Positions 52,959-59,759 of a stretch of 64,000 bases of DNA are shown piece by piece. Position 1 is the first letter of the stretch. Every line of letters begins with the position of its first letter. The notes under the pieces were generated by a model, which was given only the letters and a program-made list of their open reading frames with translations, searched no databases and was not told the origin of the DNA. Both the position numbers and the translations under genes were made by a program. This DNA is from SIBU01 sp964430335 (lineage in GTDB: Bacteria; Patescibacteriota; Minisyncoccia; Phycocordibacterales; SIBU01): positions 1 through 64,000 of the forward strand of contig CAYSEN010000003.1 of NCBI GenBank assembly GCA_964430335.1. Reading direction: 5' to 3'.

Positions 52959-53672
52959 ATGAAAATAAGCATTGTAATTCCTGCATACAACGAGGCGAAA
53001 TATCTAAAACGCACCATTGATCATGTTTTGATGTACAAGGATCAATCTCTGCCCGAGATTATTGTTGTCGATAATAATAGCACTGACAACACTTTTGAAA
53101 TCGCCCGCTCTTTTCCAATGGTGAAGGTTTTCAAGGAACCCAAAAAGGGGGTAGCTTTTGCTAGGCAAAAAGGTTTCTTAGAATCAAAGGGTGATATTGT
53201 CGCTTTTTTAGATGCTGATACTTCAATATCTGAGAATTGGTTTGGGCAAATCACAAAAGAGTTTGAAAATAATCCTAGATTGGTTTGTCTCAGCGGTCCT
53301 TGGGGCTGTTTCGATGTCGGGGTTTTCTACAAGATTTCAATTTTTCTTTATTGGTTATTTTTGGCAATGCCAAGTTATTTTTTTATAGGATACATGGCTG
53401 TTGGTGGAAATATGGCAATTAGGAGACACGCTTTGGAAAGTGTCGGAGGTTTTGATGAAACCATTGCTTTTTACGGAGACGACACTGATATTGCTAGGAG
53501 ATTAAATAAAATAGGGAAGGTAAAGTTTAGTTTAAATTTTAGAGTAAGTGCCTCAGGCCGAAGATTTAAAGGCCAAGGAATGATAAACACGGGATTCCTT
53601 TACGTTGTAAATTTTCTATCAGAAGTCTTTTTGCATAGGCCGGCAACCAAGACATATAGAGACATAAGATAG
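52959..53672 (+). CDS. Family 2 glycosyltransferase
   Basis: 237 residues from MKISIVIPAYNEAKYLKRT. VVDNNSTDNT and AFLDADTSI form the nucleotide-sugar and metal site. A hydrophobic region (FLYWLFLAMPSYFFIGYM) follows the catalytic domain. The sequence before the ATG (52941-52957) repeats one arm of the metK leader hairpin. Likely acts with its upstream neighbour on a lipid-linked glycan. Confidence 0.85.
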   Translation: MKISIVIPAYNEAKYLKRTIDHVLMYKDQSLPEIIVVDNNSTDNTFEIARSFPMVKVFKEPKKGVAFARQKGFLESKGDIVAFLDADTSISENWFGQITKEFENNPRLVCLSGPWGCFDVGVFYKISIFLYWLFLAMPSYFFIGYMAVGGNMAIRRHALESVGGFDETIAFYGDDTDIARRLNKIGKVKFSLNFRVSASGRRFKGQGMINTGFLYVVNFLSEVFLHRPATKTYRDIR

Positions 53673-53683
53673 TATAAATTGAT
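53667..53683 (+). promoter_or_regulatory. 17-bp promoter-like repeat across the glycosyltransferase stop
   Basis: Identical to 19162-19178. In both places the TAG stop is followed by TATAAATTGAT. Confidence 0.35.
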
Positions 53684-53716
53684 AATAAGGATTTTCTTTG
53701 GTAACATTCCAGTACT

Positions 53717-53941
53717 ATGTTTAAAGAATTTTTAATCAAAAAAATGCTTCAATCGAAGCTAAAAGACGTTCCGCCAGAAGCTCAGGCAAAATTATTTTCT
53801 ATGTTGGAAAAAAATCCAGATTTTTTTATGAAGGTCGCCACTGAGGTTCAACAGAAAATGAAAACAGGTAAAAGCGAAATGGAAGCAGCTATGGAAGTGA
53901 TGAAAAGTCACGAAGAGGAATTTAAAAAGCTCCAAAGCTAA
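53717..53941 (+). CDS. Small helical protein, function unknown
   Basis: 74 residues, all-helical and charged, rich in Lys, Glu and Met (LKDVPPEAQAKLFSMLEKNP). Small proteins of this type are frequent in CPR genomes, but I know of no assigned function. It lies between the glycosyltransferases and the flavodoxin-fold gene, 8 nt from the latter, probably one transcript. Confidence 0.65.
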   Translation: MFKEFLIKKMLQSKLKDVPPEAQAKLFSMLEKNPDFFMKVATEVQQKMKTGKSEMEAAMEVMKSHEEEFKKLQS

Positions 53942-53949
53942 AAAATTTC

Positions 53950-54540
53950 ATGAAATCTAAAAAAATATTTATTCTTTTAGGTCACCCTAACACAGAAACT
54001 CTGAGTGCCTCATTTGCTGATTGTTATGCAAAGGGAGCCATAGAGGCTGGTCACGAGGTTAGACGCACTAATCTGGGTGATTTAAAATTCGACCCCATTC
54101 TTCATAAGGGTTACAAGGTCATTCAAGAATACGAACCAGATTTGCTTAAAGTAAGAGAAGATATTAAGTGGTGTGATCACTTTGTAATTTTGTACCCAAG
54201 TTGGTGGTCTACTATGCCAGCACTACTTAAAGGTTTTTTTGACCGGGTCTGGATGCCCGGATTTGCTTTCGCCTTCAAAAAAGAAGGCATTGGTGCCGGC
54301 TATTTGTGGTCACGACTCATGAAAGGTAAGTCCGCAAGAGTTTTTGTAATGTCTGATTCTCACCCTATTTTAGCTAGAATGCTTTTCGGTGATACAACAA
54401 ATGAAATCAGAAAATGCATTCTGTGGTTTTCAGGATTTAGTGTTTCTATAAAAAAAGTTGGACCACTGAAATTTATTTCAGAGTCCGGTGTAAAAAAATG
54501 GCAGGCGAGGTTTAGTAATTGGGGAAGGAAAGCCTACTAA
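53950..54540 (+). CDS. Flavodoxin-fold NAD(P)H dehydrogenase (quinone)
   Basis: 196 residues. KIFILLGHPNTETLSASFADCYAKG binds FMN phosphate, and YPSWWSTMPALLKGFFDRVWMPGFAF is the family signature shared with MdaB/KefF-type quinone reductases. Probably reduces quinones or similar acceptors with NAD(P)H in the cytoplasm. Confidence 0.87.
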   Translation: MKSKKIFILLGHPNTETLSASFADCYAKGAIEAGHEVRRTNLGDLKFDPILHKGYKVIQEYEPDLLKVREDIKWCDHFVILYPSWWSTMPALLKGFFDRVWMPGFAFAFKKEGIGAGYLWSRLMKGKSARVFVMSDSHPILARMLFGDTTNEIRKCILWFSGFSVSIKKVGPLKFISESGVKKWQARFSNWGRKAY

Positions 54541-54550
54541 TAATAAAATA

Positions 54551-54577
54551 AAAAAGCAGAGACCGATGTCTCTGCTT
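54551..54577. terminator. Terminator of the minus-strand lipoprotein-like gene
   Basis: GCAGAGAC, loop cgat, GTCTCTGC, flanked by AAAAA. An identical hairpin occurs at 55232-55251 after the paralogous gene. Confidence 0.75.
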
Positions 54578-55073
54578 AGCGACGGTTTTGATCGCGTGAT
54601 TTGTCACGCACGTGGGGAGCTGGCTCAATGGCGATGAATCCACCGGGACCACCCCTTGTCGAGATAATGGCCCTGTTCGTCTTAGGGCCGAGGTCCAATT
54701 TTTCGAGCTGGCGGATTTTCCGATCCCTCTCGTCCTTGTAGCTTTCGCCGTTCAGGTTTCGGTCGACCTCGTTCAGAAAATCAATGTCCGAAACTCTGAC
54801 GTCGACGAATCCGAGAGGGCGCTTTCCGATAAGCATTTCCCTATAGACGCAGAAGGTTCCGTTCGGGGTCTGATTTGTGCCCACGAATATTTCAGTTACA
54901 TGTTCCGACCAGCCCAATTCGTTAACCCAGACGTAACCGAGAGAGCCTTGGGAAACGACGGTGCTTTTTGTGACCTTACCTAGGCTGAGCTTTTCCGGCC
55001 CACTATCCTTACTGCAACCGATGATTGAGACAAGGAGGAGTAGGCTTACGAGAGTGTGTATTATTTTTTTCAC
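54576..55073 (-). CDS. Lipoprotein-like exported protein, paralogue A
   Basis: 165 residues. The N terminus MKKIIHTLVSLLLLVSIIGCSKDS is a lipoprotein signal with lipobox (LVSIIGC). The mature part aligns with the next gene over VVSQGSLGYVWV ... FVGTNQTPNGT ... VDVRVSDIDFL, so the two are paralogues. GC content is high. The promoter regions of both copies, including the divergent ychF start, are duplicated too. Function unknown. Confidence 0.68.
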   Translation of the reverse strand: MKKIIHTLVSLLLLVSIIGCSKDSGPEKLSLGKVTKSTVVSQGSLGYVWVNELGWSEHVTEIFVGTNQTPNGTFCVYREMLIGKRPLGFVDVRVSDIDFLNEVDRNLNGESYKDERDRKIRQLEKLDLGPKTNRAIISTRGGPGGFIAIEPAPHVRDKSRDQNRR

Positions 55074-55154
55074 AGGTACTTGGTTTGCTGGTTACATTTA
55101 TACACTGAAAATTATTTTTGTCAAATCGAGTTTATTCTGTTAGACATAGCGAGC

Positions 55155-55219
55155 ATGTCACTATCAATACCATCAATCCATCTGTCGTAGTCGTGGCTGT
55201 GCCTGACGACCGACTTTAG
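55155..55219 (+). pseudogene. ychF 5' scar 1
   Basis: ATG TCA CTA TCA at the start codes MSLS as in YchF. It is then joined to a near-identical copy of ychF codons for TIDPSVGVVAVPDDRL (55169-55216), with a few changes including TGG to TAG. It is a deleted fragment of a ychF 5' end, preceded by a promoter like that of scar 2. Confidence 0.8.
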
Positions 55220-55231
55220 TAAATTAAAAAA

Positions 55232-55251
55232 GCAGAGACCGATGTCTCTGC
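55232..55251. terminator. Terminator of paralogue B
   Basis: Same GCAGAGAC/GTCTCTGC hairpin as at 54551, flanked by AAAAAA. The stop codon of the minus-strand gene abuts it. Confidence 0.75.
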
Positions 55252-55662
55252 TTAGGGCTGTTTTTGTCGAGGCTTTGAGTCCAGGGACCGCAGGGTTGCT
55301 CGGTCACCACCCCTGTGCCTCGTGACCTGTTCCTCAAGATACCTTAGGACCGGTTCATCGGCTACTCGGACGTCGACATACCACAATGTAACACCGTGCA
55401 GGCTTGCAATCTGGTAGTCGATCGTCGATCCGTTGGGAGCGGAGTTGTTGCCGACAAAAACAGCTTCCGGTTTGGAATCCGGCGACACACTCACGAATAC
55501 AAAACCATTTTGGCCCTGAGATATCACTGGGGAGGTGGAAGCTGGAGTCACTCGCACTATCCGGCCTTGTTGGCCGTCATGTTTGCGAAGCAAGGTGGCA
55601 GTGACAGTAATGCAAATGATCGTTATCGAGACCAGTGCACATACCGTGATATTTTTTCTCAT
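55252..55662 (-). CDS. Exported protein, paralogue B
   Basis: 136 residues. N-terminal membrane/signal segment (VCALVSITIICITVTATLL) without a lipobox cysteine. The core ISQGQNGFVFV ... FVGNNSAPNGS ... YVDVRVADEPVL matches paralogue A. Together with A, each carries the same terminator and the same divergent promoter, so a unit of gene plus ychF 5' region was duplicated in tandem. Function unknown. Confidence 0.65.
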   Translation of the reverse strand: MRKNITVCALVSITIICITVTATLLRKHDGQQGRIVRVTPASTSPVISQGQNGFVFVSVSPDSKPEAVFVGNNSAPNGSTIDYQIASLHGVTLWYVDVRVADEPVLRYLEEQVTRHRGGDRATLRSLDSKPRQKQP

Positions 55663-55745
55663 GTTATTGGTTGTTCGCGCTGTTTAAATTTATACACTAA
55701 AAATTATTTTTGTCAAACAAGGTTTGTTCTGTTAGACTATTGCTC

Positions 55746-55826
55746 ATGTCACTATCCATAGGAATTGTCGGTTTACCAAACGTAGGCCCCGGTAGTAGAA
55801 CCTCTCAGACTCGGTTCACTACGGGG
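55746..55826 (+). pseudogene. ychF 5' scar 2 plus hairpin
   Basis: 55746-55787 codes MSLSIGIVGLPNVG, exactly the YchF N terminus, but most codons differ synonymously from the real gene at 55867. It then runs into a hairpin (55787-55826) of CCCCGGTAGTAGAACC with GGTTCACTACGGGG. The scar has its own promoter (TTGTCA...) upstream. Confidence 0.85.
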
Positions 55827-55866
55827 TTAATGTTGTTTATATATTATTCGCTTTATCGCATTTAAC

Positions 55867-56964
55867 ATGAGCTTGTCTATTGGTATTGTAGGGTTACCGA
55901 ATGTTGGAAAGTCCACTCTTTTTAATGCGCTAACTCGCAAAGCAGTGCCTTGTGAAAATTATCCTTTCTGCACCATCGATCCATCTGTCGGAGTCGTGGC
56001 TGTGCCTGACGACCGACTTTGGAAACTTTCAGAATTTAGTCACTCCAAAAAAACCGTTCCCGCAGCTGTTGAATTTGTCGACATTGCTGGACTTGTGAAG
56101 GGTGCCTCAGAAGGAGAAGGTCTTGGTAATCAATTTCTTTCAAATATTCGTGAGACCGATGCTATTGCTGAGGTGGTGAGAATTTTTGATGATGAAAAGG
56201 TAATCCATGTAAGTGGTGGAATCGACCCACTTCGCGATATTGGAGTTATCAATCTTGAATTGATTTTGGCTGACCTGCAAACTGTATCTAAACGTTTGGT
56301 AAATTTGGGGCGAGATATTAAGAGAGGTGATAAAGAGGCGGTTGCTCTCGGCGCACTTCTTGAGAAGCTGAAGGTGGCGCTTGAGGATGGAAAATTGGCG
56401 TCGACCGTTCCGGTTGACGCAAAAGAAACTCCGCTTATTCAGAGTTTGCATCTTTTGACTCGTAAACCGATTTTTTACGTTCTAAACAAAAAGGCTGGAG
56501 GTAAAAATCTCGATGAGATGAATGATGAACGATATATTAAACTCCTGGAATTTTTTAAAAAAGAAAATGCCTCTTATGTGGTGGTTGATGCTGGTATCGA
56601 ACACGATCTCAAAGACATGGCGGACGAGGAGAAAAAACAAATGCGTACAGATTTCGGCGTAAAGGATGATGGAATTGATAATCTAATTAAGAAAGGTTAC
56701 GAAACCCTCAATTTAATTACGTATTTTACGACCGGAGAAGACGAGACACGTGCTTGGACAATAAAACGAGGTTGGACTGCACCAGAGGCGGGTACTGCGA
56801 TTCACGGAGATTTTAAGGAAAAATTTGTTCGCGCTGAAATAATTGAATGGGACAAATTGCTAGGTGTCGGTTCTTATGCCTCTGCTCGAGAAAAGGGAAT
56901 GATCCGCACCGAAGGTAAGGAGTATGTTGTGAAGGATGGTGACGTTGTAGAGTTTAAAATCTAG
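55867..56964 (+). CDS. ychF: Ribosome-associated GTPase/ATPase YchF (OLA1)
   Basis: 365 residues. G1 GLPNVGKSTLFNALT, G3 VDIAGLVKGASEGEGLGNQF, coiled-coil insert, NKKAGG in the G4 position (NKxx rather than NKxD), and a C-terminal TGS-like domain ending VKDGDVVEFKI. YchF proteins bind ribosomes and often prefer ATP. Full length. The gene end is copied in degraded form after two of the following Nudix genes. Confidence 0.94.
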   Translation: MSLSIGIVGLPNVGKSTLFNALTRKAVPCENYPFCTIDPSVGVVAVPDDRLWKLSEFSHSKKTVPAAVEFVDIAGLVKGASEGEGLGNQFLSNIRETDAIAEVVRIFDDEKVIHVSGGIDPLRDIGVINLELILADLQTVSKRLVNLGRDIKRGDKEAVALGALLEKLKVALEDGKLASTVPVDAKETPLIQSLHLLTRKPIFYVLNKKAGGKNLDEMNDERYIKLLEFFKKENASYVVVDAGIEHDLKDMADEEKKQMRTDFGVKDDGIDNLIKKGYETLNLITYFTTGEDETRAWTIKRGWTAPEAGTAIHGDFKEKFVRAEIIEWDKLLGVGSYASAREKGMIRTEGKEYVVKDGDVVEFKI

Positions 56965-56972
56965 GAAAAATC

Positions 56973-57359
56973 ATGAAAGAAACTGGAGTAATATTTTGCC
57001 TCATTCGTGGCAATAAAATTCTGATGCAACAGAGGGATCAAAATTGTAACAAATTTCCTCTCATGTGGTGCTTGCCAGGAGGGGCAAAAGAACAATACGA
57101 CAAAACTTACGAAGATACTCTCTTGCGCGAAGTAAAAGAGGAATACGATCTGAATCTTGAATTGACTCAGTCCACCCATCTTATGGATTATAATGATGGA
57201 GCTGATAAAGTTTATATCTGCAAAATTAATCCTGATCAAGAGCCAATTCTTAAGGAGGGTTTGGCAATGAAATGGATGACAATTAAAGAGATAGAAAAAC
57301 TTGAACTCGGCTTTCATCAGGAGGGAATAATTCCAGTTCTGAAGACTGTGGTGCGATAG
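56973..57359 (+). CDS. Nudix hydrolase 1 after ychF
   Basis: 128 residues. Nudix box GGAKEQYDKTYEDTLLREVKEEYDL is complete (REVKEEYD). The N terminus KETGVIFCLIRGNKILMQQR is typical of MutT-like enzymes. It starts 8 nt after ychF. Its stop codon overlaps the ychF-like scar at 57357-57373. Substrate unknown. Confidence 0.85.
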   Translation: MKETGVIFCLIRGNKILMQQRDQNCNKFPLMWCLPGGAKEQYDKTYEDTLLREVKEEYDLNLELTQSTHLMDYNDGADKVYICKINPDQEPILKEGLAMKWMTIKEIEKLELGFHQEGIIPVLKTVVR

Positions 57360-57373
57360 AGTTTAAGATTTAG
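57357..57373 (+). pseudogene. ychF 3' scar 1
   Basis: TAGAGTTTAAGATTTAG matches the last codons of ychF (TAGAGTTTAAAATCTAG), with changes only at synonymous third positions for the EFKI codons. Confidence 0.6.
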
Positions 57374-57396
57374 GTAAATTTTGGTACCATAATCTT

Positions 57397-57819
57397 ATGG
57401 AAAAGTATCCTAAAATTGGAGTAAATGTATTTGTCCTCAAGGATGGAAAACTTCTATTGGGGAAACGTATCGGAAAAATTGGATATGGTACTTGGTGCTT
57501 ACCTGGTGGCCACCTCGAATGGGGTGAGTCACTGGCAAATGCGGCCGCAAGAGAGTTGGAAGAAGAAACAAGCATTAAATCCAATGATCTTGAGTTTTTG
57601 CATCTAGTTAATGAACCAAGACAAGATGATCATTATGTCCACATAGATTTTTTTGCAAAGAGTTGGGAAGGTGAACCTGAAGTCACCGAGCCAGAAAAAT
57701 TTGCTGAATGGAATTGGTTTGATTTAAGTAATTTGCCAGACCCAATCTTTGTTGCACATCAGAAACTCATATCTGCTTTCAACCAAAAAATTACTTTTCA
57801 GGATAATAATAAGGAATAG
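57397..57819 (+). CDS. Nudix hydrolase 2 after ychF
   Basis: 140 residues. Nudix box GGHLEWGESLANAAARELEEETSI is close to consensus (RELEEE). It resembles nucleotide triphosphate diphosphatases of the NUDT15/MutT group. CATAAT lies just 3 nt before the ATG. Its stop overlaps the second ychF-like scar. Confidence 0.85.
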   Translation: MEKYPKIGVNVFVLKDGKLLLGKRIGKIGYGTWCLPGGHLEWGESLANAAARELEEETSIKSNDLEFLHLVNEPRQDDHYVHIDFFAKSWEGEPEVTEPEKFAEWNWFDLSNLPDPIFVAHQKLISAFNQKITFQDNNKE

Positions 57820-57862
57820 TAAGGATTTAGAAGATGGCGATGTGACTGAGTTTAAGATTTAG
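57818..57862 (+). pseudogene. ychF 3' scar 2
   Basis: In frame it reads ...EDGDVTEFKI followed by a stop, against KDGDVVEFKI in YchF. The DNA differs at several third positions. Confidence 0.75.
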
Positions 57863-57882
57863 TGTGATCAGTTTTTAAATAA

Positions 57883-58314
57883 ATGATTCACAAAGACACT
57901 TTCAATCAAATAGATTTTAACGGTTCAAAAGGTCTCGTTTATATCGGGAATAAAATACTTGCTTATCGGCGTGATAACAAAGCTCCTAGGGACCCACTTT
58001 GCATAGATTTGCCGGGAGGAGGTAGAGAAGGTAACGAGTCACCTTTTGATACTTTCAAACGAGAAGTATTTGAGGAGTTCGGTCTATTGATTAACGAGTC
58101 AGACATAAAATCATCATATGCAATGCCAAGTTTTATTCAGCCAGAAAAAAACTCATTTTTCTTTATCACAAAAAATCTAAATGTGAGCGAGTCAGAAATT
58201 CGTTTCGGAGATGAGGGATCAGAGTGGTTCCTTATGACACCTGAGGATTTTGTCACAAGACCCGATGGTATTAAGAGACAACAGAAAAGAGTTAAAGAGG
58301 TTCTAAATATATAA
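57883..58314 (+). CDS. Nudix hydrolase 3 after ychF
   Basis: 143 residues. Nudix box GGGREGNESPFDTFKREVFEEFGL is intact (REVFEE). The rest is unlike its two neighbours, so these are not simple tandem copies. Last gene of the row; a minus-strand terminator-bearing RNA lies beyond. Confidence 0.82.
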   Translation: MIHKDTFNQIDFNGSKGLVYIGNKILAYRRDNKAPRDPLCIDLPGGGREGNESPFDTFKREVFEEFGLLINESDIKSSYAMPSFIQPEKNSFFFITKNLNVSESEIRFGDEGSEWFLMTPEDFVTRPDGIKRQQKRVKEVLNI

Positions 58315-58315
58315 A

Positions 58316-58475
58316 AAAACCGCCTGCTCGAATTAGCAGACGGGCGAAGAAAGGGGTGGCCTGGTGACTCGCACCAGGCCCAGAGACTTCAGTGTCTCTG
58401 GTGCAAGTTGATCCCGTTACACACGGAATCTCAACAGTTGAAATCCGACCGAGATCAAGTTGCAACCAAAAAATA
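58316..58475 (-). ncRNA. Small structured RNA candidate on the minus strand
   Basis: Promoter TTGCTT, 17 nt, TATTAT around 58475-58504 (minus strand). The transcript would form CAGAGACAC/GTGTCTCTG-like and GGCCTGGTG/CACCAGGCC hairpins. It would end at CCCGTCTGCT/AGCAGGCGG followed by a T tract near 58316. No ORF longer than 13 codons with a common start. Confidence 0.5.
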
Positions 58476-58591
58476 ATACAATATTATTTTGATTTAAGCA
58501 AGTTATTTTTAATCACAGTAAGGAAATCACCTTTAGCCTAATCGCGCTTTTTGTTGTATATTTAGGGGATTATTTTTAGCTTAAATTGCAT

Positions 58592-59599
58592 ATGAACGAA
58601 TCAAACCCAGTAGTAAACCACGACGAACTGAGTCAGGTGGTAAAAATGACACCCCAAGATTTTTTTCTAAACCTTGGAATCGTCGTCACTCTTTATACTA
58701 GTGCAATCTCGTTTTTGACCTTAGTTTTTGAAATCATCGACCGAGTTTTTCCAGATGCACTTTTGGAAAATTATTACAGCTACGGTTACTATTCAGCCTC
58801 AATACGATTTGCTATCGCATCGCTTGTAATAATGTTCCCGCTTGCTATCGTTTTAAATTACATCAACAATCGTTTTTCTGCAGTAAGTCCAGAAAAAAAG
58901 AAATTGGCCATTAGAAAATGGTTGTCATACATAACCTTGTTTCTTGCGTCGCTTACAATAGCGATTGATCTTATAACTTTAATAAATTCATTCTTAGGTG
59001 GGGAAATCACGACAAGATTTTTATTAAAGGTTTCCGCGGTTCTTGTTGTTTCCTTGATTGTTTTGTTTTATTACATTTACGATTTGAGATCTGAACCATC
59101 TTCGGGAAAAGCACCAATGTTTTTCGCTATAGGAACTTCAGTTCTTGTTGCTGGAGGAATAATTTCTGGATTTCTTGTAATCGGTTCTCCTTTGACACAA
59201 AGACTGAGACTTTTAGACGAGACAAGAGTCGGTAATCTTAAAGATATTCAATGGCATATAATCAGCTTTAGAGAAAGAACAGGCTCGGTTCCTCGCAGTT
59301 TAAAGGATATGAAGGATCCAATTTCAGGTTACACTGCACCGGTCGATCCAGGCACTAAAAACGCATATGAGTATGAGTTTGTCTCTGAAAATTCGTTCAA
59401 ACTTTGTGCCAATTTTGAATTGTCTACAAAGGGAATGGGTACAAACGAAAATTATGATTCTAATGTAGGTAGCACACCTAAGCTTATTGGAGATTATAAT
59501 AACGATGACTGGATACACGATTCAGGCAAGGTTTGTTTTGATCGGGTGATTGATCCAAAACTCTATCCGATTATGAATCCAGAGAATATCGCTAACTAA
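58592..59599 (+). CDS. Membrane protein with N-terminal DUF5671-like and C-terminal pseudopilin-like domain
   Basis: 335 residues from the ATG at 58592. Five to six membrane helices occupy the first 210 residues (DFFLNLGIVVTLYTSAISFLTLVFEIID and onward), a pattern of DUF5671 proteins. The remaining part (DIQWHIISFRERTGSVPRSLKDM ... YEYEFVSENSFKLCANFEL) resembles the soluble half of type IV pilin-like proteins. Function unknown. Common in CPR genomes. Confidence 0.75.
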   Translation: MNESNPVVNHDELSQVVKMTPQDFFLNLGIVVTLYTSAISFLTLVFEIIDRVFPDALLENYYSYGYYSASIRFAIASLVIMFPLAIVLNYINNRFSAVSPEKKKLAIRKWLSYITLFLASLTIAIDLITLINSFLGGEITTRFLLKVSAVLVVSLIVLFYYIYDLRSEPSSGKAPMFFAIGTSVLVAGGIISGFLVIGSPLTQRLRLLDETRVGNLKDIQWHIISFRERTGSVPRSLKDMKDPISGYTAPVDPGTKNAYEYEFVSENSFKLCANFELSTKGMGTNENYDSNVGSTPKLIGDYNNDDWIHDSGKVCFDRVIDPKLYPIMNPENIAN

Positions 59600-59606
59600 A
59601 ACTAAC

Positions 59607-59639
59607 AAAAACCGCAACTCAAAGAGTTGCGGTTTTTAC
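59607..59639. terminator. Terminator between two surface genes
   Basis: AAAAACCGCAACTC, loop aaag (shared), AGTTGCGGTTTTT. Symmetrical. Confidence 0.85.
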
Positions 59640-59759
59640 TGGTTATATTTGACTAAGTTAAAAATTAGTGTTATTTTTACTGAAGATTCTGATGATAAAA
59701 CATCGGAATGGATTGACATAAACCCGTCCGGAAAATCCGGGCAAAACATAAGGAAAACA

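Noticed and set aside
55155..57862. ychF end copies as assembly artefacts
   Set aside because: The copies differ from the gene at many synonymous positions and are embedded in distinct genes with their own promoters and terminators, which a simple misjoin would not create. Read mapping is still the proper test.
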